In this document: positions 6,672-10,662 of the stretch, one piece after another
Numbering within the stretch: the first letter of the stretch is position 1
Layout of the letters: each line of letters starts with the position of its first letter
From: Chlorobiota bacterium
Lineage (GTDB): Bacteria > Bacteroidota > Ignavibacteria > Kapaibacteriales > NICIL-2
Direction of reading: 5' to 3'
NCBI GenBank assembly: GCA_003695605.1
Contig: RFIK01000125.1
Coordinates: forward strand, 1-10,662
Length of the DNA: 10,662 nucleotides
Notes under the pieces: model-generated
Database searches by the model: none
What the model was told of the DNA's origin: nothing
The model's input: the letters and a program-made list of their open reading frames with translations, nothing else
Made by a program: the position numbers and the translations under genes

Positions 6672-8204
6672 CTAGTCCGCCTCGTCACCACCGATTCTTC
6701 CGCTCAATAGGAGCGCTGCTGCTGCACAGGAGGGACTACTGTCGGAAAATGTCCAGAGCACAGCATCAGAACGCCACGCGAGCTCGACCGTAGGCGTTCC
6801 GGCGATGAGAAGCACTCGCCGCTTCCCCTCCGCTAAGCGATCGAGCGCATCGGTAAGACTGCGATCGTCCCACCGCGAGAGCGGACGCCCCGCCCGCGGA
6901 CGCTCGAACACCGCAACGATGATGCACTCCGCCTGTGCGATCGCCTCAGCGTGTGCAGTGACGTCTGATTGCTCGATCTCACGCGAAATGAATGCAACGT
7001 CCATGTTCCCATCGTAGAGCTGCGCAAGGTAGCGGAAGAATTCCGTCGGTGCATCGAGCGGGGAATCTGGTTCAACGAGGGCAAATGCCGCAATGTGTGC
7101 GTACTGCGTTAGCGGCAGGACGCTGCGATCGCCTGCCAGACGGAGCGCACCTGCTGCCGCTTCGAGCGCTCGCTGTGCATGCTCACTCTGTGAAATGCTC
7201 GTGCGTGGATAAGCTGCGAAATCCTCGATGAGCCGATCAAGCCGCGCAAGTGCTTCGCGATGCTCCTCGAGGGAAAGCATCCCGCTGCGATGTGCACGTT
7301 CGGCAAACTCAATCGCTTCGTGCGCATCAGCGGGCACGAGCGCAACGTCGCATCCCGCCGCAAACGCAGCCGTGACCGCTTGACCACTTGAATAGCGCTG
7401 GGTAATTGGCCGCATGTCGAGCGCGTCGGTCACCACGATGCCTCCATACCCCAGACGTTCCCGTAGCAATCCACGGACAATGCCTCCCGATAGCGACGCG
7501 ATCTGTCCACTCCCATCGAGGGCTGGAACAGCGAAGTGCCCCACCATCACCGAGCGAACGCCTTCCTTGATCGCTGCATAGAAAGGCACAAGCTCGCGCG
7601 CAACCAGCTCATCAGCACGTGCAGTGATGATTGGCAACTCGATGTGCGAATCGGTGCTTGCATCGCCGTGGCCGGGGAAATGTTTCGCACACGCGGCGAC
7701 ACCCTCGCGCTGATGTCCACGGATCCACGCGCGGACGTGCTCGACAACGCGCGGCGCTTCGGTTCCGAATGCTCTGATCCCGATAATCGGATTGCGCGGG
7801 TTGCTTGCTATGTCTGCGCACGGCGCAAAGTTCCACGCAATCCCCAAGGAGCGCAGACTCTCAGCGATCGCACTGGCAACACCTTCGGTCACGTGTGGTT
7901 CTTGCAGCCCGAGTGCAAACGCATGCGGAAACTCCACTGCATCCTCGATTCGCATGCGGAGCCCTGTCTCCGCATCAATGGCAAACAGCAGCCGATGCTG
8001 CGCAAGCGCTTGAAGCTGCCTGATGGTCTCGCTGACATCGTCGAGCGTGCCATCGAAAATGCAGAACCCTCCGATGCCATGTGCAACGAGTGCGCTGATA
8101 CTGTCCCGGTAGTCGCCATCGCGTACGTAGCGTGCTGGGTGAAGACGCGCTACAATCCGCCGCGCTATTGATTGCACAAACGTTTCTCCGTCGTGGATGC
8201 TCAT
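6672..8204 (-). CDS. Family 3 glycoside hydrolase, NagZ-like beta-N-acetylglucosaminidase
   Basis: A 510-residue enzyme expected to remove beta-linked N-acetylglucosamine, as NagZ does from muropeptides during cell-wall recycling. The N-terminal TIM-barrel (about 10-330) carries the NagZ signature KHFPGHGDASTDSH (174-187), in which the Asp185-His187 pair is the unusual acid/base dyad of this subgroup. It also carries GIVVTDALDM (255-264), with Asp260 as the predicted nucleophile. The spacing and wording match B. subtilis NagZ (KHFPGHG..DSH, VIVTDALNM) rather than the beta-glucosidase branch. Residues about 345-510 form a second domain, as in the two-domain NagZ of Gram-positives; the short E. 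coli enzyme lacks it. There is no signal peptide, so a cytoplasmic location is likely. The ATG at 8204 overlaps the stop of the upstream permease gene by four bases (ATGA), which fixes the start and implies translational coupling. A glucosidase or phosphorylase activity within GH3 remains possible. Confidence 0.9.
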   Translation of the reverse strand: MSIHDGETFVQSIARRIVARLHPARYVRDGDYRDSISALVAHGIGGFCIFDGTLDDVSETIRQLQALAQHRLLFAIDAETGLRMRIEDAVEFPHAFALGLQEPHVTEGVASAIAESLRSLGIAWNFAPCADIASNPRNPIIGIRAFGTEAPRVVEHVRAWIRGHQREGVAACAKHFPGHGDASTDSHIELPIITARADELVARELVPFYAAIKEGVRSVMVGHFAVPALDGSGQIASLSGGIVRGLLRERLGYGGIVVTDALDMRPITQRYSSGQAVTAAFAAGCDVALVPADAHEAIEFAERAHRSGMLSLEEHREALARLDRLIEDFAAYPRTSISQSEHAQRALEAAAGALRLAGDRSVLPLTQYAHIAAFALVEPDSPLDAPTEFFRYLAQLYDGNMDVAFISREIEQSDVTAHAEAIAQAECIIVAVFERPRAGRPLSRWDDRSLTDALDRLAEGKRRVLLIAGTPTVELAWRSDAVLWTFSDSSPSCAAAALLLSGRIGGDEAD

Positions 8205-9439
8205 TCGTACCGCAGCGCCTCGATCGGGCTCAGTTTGGCAGCCCGCCAGGCAGGGTACGCTCCAAAACTAACGCCCACGAGTGTGCAGACAACGATACTC
8301 CCCACTGCCCACTCGAACGGAATCACAAACTCCACCCCAGCAACACGCGAGAGCAAAGCCCCGAGAAGACTCCCAACGGCAATCCCTCCCAACGCCCCGA
8401 CTTGACTGAGCACGACCGCCTCGATGAGAAACTGCCAGAGGATCGAGCGAACTGTCGCACCGAGTGCCTTGCGAACGCCGATTTCTCGCGTCCGCTCCTT
8501 GACACTGATGAGCATGATGTTCATGATGCCAACACCTGCGGCAAGTAACGCAATCGCCCCACAGAATGCTCCGAACAGCCCAATAAATCGCAGAAACGTG
8601 CCGAGTTGGTCGGCAAGCGATGCGAGCATCTCGATCTCGAAGTCGTTCTCCTGCTCCGGTCGGAGACCACGAATGTTCCTCATCACACCGATGCTCTCAT
8701 CGAACAGCTCTTCGAGCGCTACTTGGCTCGACGCACGAACGAAGATCGCAACCGAGTACATCCACTCTTCCGCATACGTGCGGACAAACACTGGAATCGG
8801 CACAATGACCATGTTATCCTGGCTCTGCCCGAAAATTCCGCCCTTGGGCTCGAGCACACCGACGATGGTAAACCGCTGATTGCGAATCTGAATTTCCTTG
8901 CCTATCGGATCCTCCCCGGCGGGGAAAAGATCGTTGCGCACGTCTTTGCCGATTACTGCCACCATCCGCCCGTGGGTAATATCGTCGGCAACGAGCGGTC
9001 GTCCGAGTGCGAACCGATAGTTCCGTAAGGCAAAGAAGTTCTCATCGCTACCGACGAGCGTCACATCGGGGTCGGTATGTCGCTCGCCGCTGCGTATCGT
9101 CATGGCACTCGTAAAGCTGTAGAGCGACACCAATGCTCCAGTACCGTCCATTCTGCGTTTGTACTCAACCCCTTGCAAGTAGGAAATCGGGCGACGGCGC
9201 ATGTACCGACGCCACGCGTCACCGCTGGTGATGATGCTCGGGGTTCGCTGAACGAGGAACGTATAGCTTCCTGAAGCGACAATCTCACGTGTGAGCGCAT
9301 GCTCAAGCGCCGTCGCAGCACTCCCCGCCCCGACGATCGCAACGATACCAATGGCGATGCTCACGAGCGTCAGCGTCGTCCGCACTGGTTGCGCGCGAAA
9401 CGTATCGTAGGCCGAGACAACGTACTCGCGAACTGTCAT
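8201..9439 (-). CDS. MacB/FtsX-type ABC transporter permease (second of the pair)
   Basis: A 412-residue inner-membrane permease with the four-helix layout of MacB-like (type VII) ABC systems. One N-terminal membrane helix (about 20-44) is followed by a large periplasmic MacB core domain (about 45-280, containing GRPLVADDITHGRMVAVIG and the FxIVGVL strand), then three C-terminal helices (about 284-312, 336-366 and 376-396). The FtsX domain carries AGVGIMNIMLISV (301-313) and ERTREIGVRKALGA (315-328), plus the closing YPAWRAAKLSPIEALRYE; all are family hallmarks. No ATPase domain is fused, unlike E. coli MacB, so a separate ATP-binding protein is needed. The ATG at 9439 shares an ATGA with the stop of the preceding permease, and its own stop shares an ATGA with the glycosidase start. 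These systems transmit force to the periplasm or move lipids, peptides or drugs; the substrate cannot be told here. Confidence 0.93.
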   Translation of the reverse strand: MTVREYVVSAYDTFRAQPVRTTLTLVSIAIGIVAIVGAGSAATALEHALTREIVASGSYTFLVQRTPSIITSGDAWRRYMRRRPISYLQGVEYKRRMDGTGALVSLYSFTSAMTIRSGERHTDPDVTLVGSDENFFALRNYRFALGRPLVADDITHGRMVAVIGKDVRNDLFPAGEDPIGKEIQIRNQRFTIVGVLEPKGGIFGQSQDNMVIVPIPVFVRTYAEEWMYSVAIFVRASSQVALEELFDESIGVMRNIRGLRPEQENDFEIEMLASLADQLGTFLRFIGLFGAFCGAIALLAAGVGIMNIMLISVKERTREIGVRKALGATVRSILWQFLIEAVVLSQVGALGGIAVGSLLGALLSRVAGVEFVIPFEWAVGSIVVCTLVGVSFGAYPAWRAAKLSPIEALRYE

Positions 9440-10662
9440 GCTTCGTAGCGCAGTGCTTCAACTGGATCGAGCCTGGCTGCGCGGAGCGCTGGAACAAAGC
9501 CTGCAATGACGCCGACGCAAATCGAGCTACCAACCGCAAGAGCAACAACATCGAGCGGTACAAAAGGCAGCAGGAACTCCATCTGCGTGCGCAGCAGCAG
9601 TGCAGCAACTGCGATAAGCCCGCTTGCGAGTGCAATCCCCACCAGTGCCCCCGCAACGCAGAGGATCGTCGCCTCAGCCAAAAATTGCGCCAGGATCGAG
9701 CGTCGGCGTGCACCGATCGCCCGGCGAATCCCGATCTCTTTGGTTCGCTCGACGACTGCAACGAACATGACGTTCGTAATGCCGATGACACCGACCAGGA
9801 ACGACAGCGCAGTCAGCCCAATGCCGACCATCCCGATGACCATGCGAATATTTGCCACCTGGTCACGGAACACCTGCGCTTCGTTGATCGCAAAATCATC
9901 GGGTGCATCTGGCGAGAGCATCCGGACCGAGCGAACAATCCCGCGGAGGTCGTCGCGAAGCTCAGCGAGATCTTCGGGCGAACGCGCCTTGACCGCTACA
10001 GTCACGCTCCGACTGTAGCGTCCGTAGAGTCCGAAGAATGCTGGCAAGGGGATGTACACCGTTCGGTCGAGAAAGTCCGTAAAGAGGGTGCCCCGCTTGT
10101 TCATCACGCCGATGACAACAAATGGTCGCCCTTCGATCCGAATGGTTTCTCCCAGCGGCGGGCGATTGCCAAAGAGTGCTGAGCGGACACCATCGCCGAT
10201 GACTGCAACGGCGGTAGCATGCTGCTCTTCCATCTCGCTGAAAAATCGTCCCTCGGCGAGTGTCGTACTCGGCAGAAGTCCAAAGCGTGCCATCGTCCCC
10301 TCGATCACTAATCCGCTGGCTTTTTTGTCGGCACGGACAACAGTCTTGCCCCACGCATCTGCACTGAAGTACACCATGCTTGCTGCACGGAGACGGCGAG
10401 CAATTTCCTCTGCTTGGTCAATGGTGATGTTCTTGCGGTTCATCACCGAACGCCAGTTTCCACCACCGGCCCAGTTCCATTTGTCTACGTAGAGCATATC
10501 CTGCCCGAGCGTCGAAAGTGTGGATTCCCACGCAGCATCGAGACTGCCAAGCGCCCAGCCCATCAGCGATACGAACGCGACACCAATGGTAACTCCGAGC
10601 GCCGTCAGCAACGAGCGCAACGGATTTGCCCGCAGCGATTCGACTGCGCTGGTGACGACGTC
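9436..10662 (-). CDS. MacB/FtsX-type ABC transporter permease (first of the pair, 5' partial)
   Basis: The gene enters from the right edge: the frame is open through 10662 and its first visible residues (DVVTSAVESLRANP, then LRSLLTALGVTIGVA) are the normal cytoplasmic lead-in to the first MacB helix. An apparent TTG start at 10620 is therefore not real, and only a few N-terminal residues are probably missing. About 408 residues are visible: helix 1 (about 18-40 of the visible chain), a periplasmic MacB core with GRFFSEMEEQHATAVAVIGD and RPFVVIGVM, then the FtsX part with VGVIGITNVMFVAVV and ERTKEIGIRRAIGA, and the end VPALRAARLDPVEALRYEA. It is a paralogue of the downstream permease, and the two probably form a heterodimer. 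The final TGA overlaps the next ATG by four bases. Its ATPase and any membrane-fusion subunit would be expected beyond the window. Confidence 0.93.
   Translation of the reverse strand, partial: DVVTSAVESLRANPLRSLLTALGVTIGVAFVSLMGWALGSLDAAWESTLSTLGQDMLYVDKWNWAGGGNWRSVMNRKNITIDQAEEIARRLRAASMVYFSADAWGKTVVRADKKASGLVIEGTMARFGLLPSTTLAEGRFFSEMEEQHATAVAVIGDGVRSALFGNRPPLGETIRIEGRPFVVIGVMNKRGTLFTDFLDRTVYIPLPAFFGLYGRYSRSVTVAVKARSPEDLAELRDDLRGIVRSVRMLSPDAPDDFAINEAQVFRDQVANIRMVIGMVGIGLTALSFLVGVIGITNVMFVAVVERTKEIGIRRAIGARRRSILAQFLAEATILCVAGALVGIALASGLIAVAALLLRTQMEFLLPFVPLDVVALAVGSSICVGVIAGFVPALRAARLDPVEALRYEA

Noticed and set aside
7536..8171. 211-codon + strand frame antisense to the glycosidase gene
   Set aside because: It is fully covered by the GH3 gene with its intact catalytic motifs; the peptide is low in conserved features and looks like a shadow.
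10620..10620. TTG at 10620 as the start of the first permease
   Set aside because: The frame continues upstream to the window edge with the typical ESLRANP lead-in of MacB permeases, so the gene is simply truncated by the window.

Overview
The window carries seven confident protein-coding genes and one partial gene at each edge-facing end where applicable (the first gene lacks its 5' end on the left, the last lacks its 5' end on the right). Base composition is moderately GC-rich (high fifties per cent by eye). Coding density is high, and most starts lack a strong Shine-Dalgarno sequence. The mix of a DUF1573 secreted protein, a DUF3108 secreted protein, a membrane-anchored S41 peptidase, an HNH protein of the VLVLNQSYEP type and MacB-type permeases suggests a Gram-negative bacterium in the Bacteroidota/Chlorobiota-Kapabacteria-Ignavibacteria neighbourhood. 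That placement is an inference from gene families, not from a marker gene. I saw no tRNA, rRNA, CRISPR array, transposase or phage gene.

Left region (1-2941, + strand): the C-terminal part of a flavoprotein that reads very much like mitochondrial apoptosis-inducing factor (AIF), then a two-domain sugar-type oxidoreductase in which an MDR (alcohol-dehydrogenase-like) half is fused to a Gfo/Idh/MocA half. A 78-base gap with a 7-bp inverted repeat separates them.

Middle region (2923-6551): an HNH nuclease on the - strand converges on, and overlaps by 19 bases, the two-domain oxidoreductase. It diverges from a + strand run of three envelope proteins: a small DUF1573 protein, a CtpA-type C-terminal processing protease and a DUF3108 protein. 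All three have N-terminal export or membrane signals, so this run belongs to the periplasm/outer envelope. A candidate sigma70-like promoter lies just ahead of the DUF1573 gene. The 98-base gap before the protease holds a hairpin and a doubtful 29-codon reading frame.

Right region (10662-6672, - strand): two MacB/FtsX-type ABC permeases and a NagZ-like family 3 glycoside hydrolase are read in that order. Each junction is a 4-base ATGA overlap, so the three are almost certainly one translationally coupled operon. The ATP-binding subunit is not in the window and may lie upstream, beyond the right edge. The glycosidase has no signal peptide and is probably a cytoplasmic cell-wall recycling enzyme.

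Most of this is ordinary chromosomal housekeeping and envelope content. I did not find a clearly new system. The points most worth a second look are the AIF-like flavoprotein, the permease-permease-glycosidase operon, the DUF1573-to-ctpA gap and an apparent excess of the octamer GCGATCGC.
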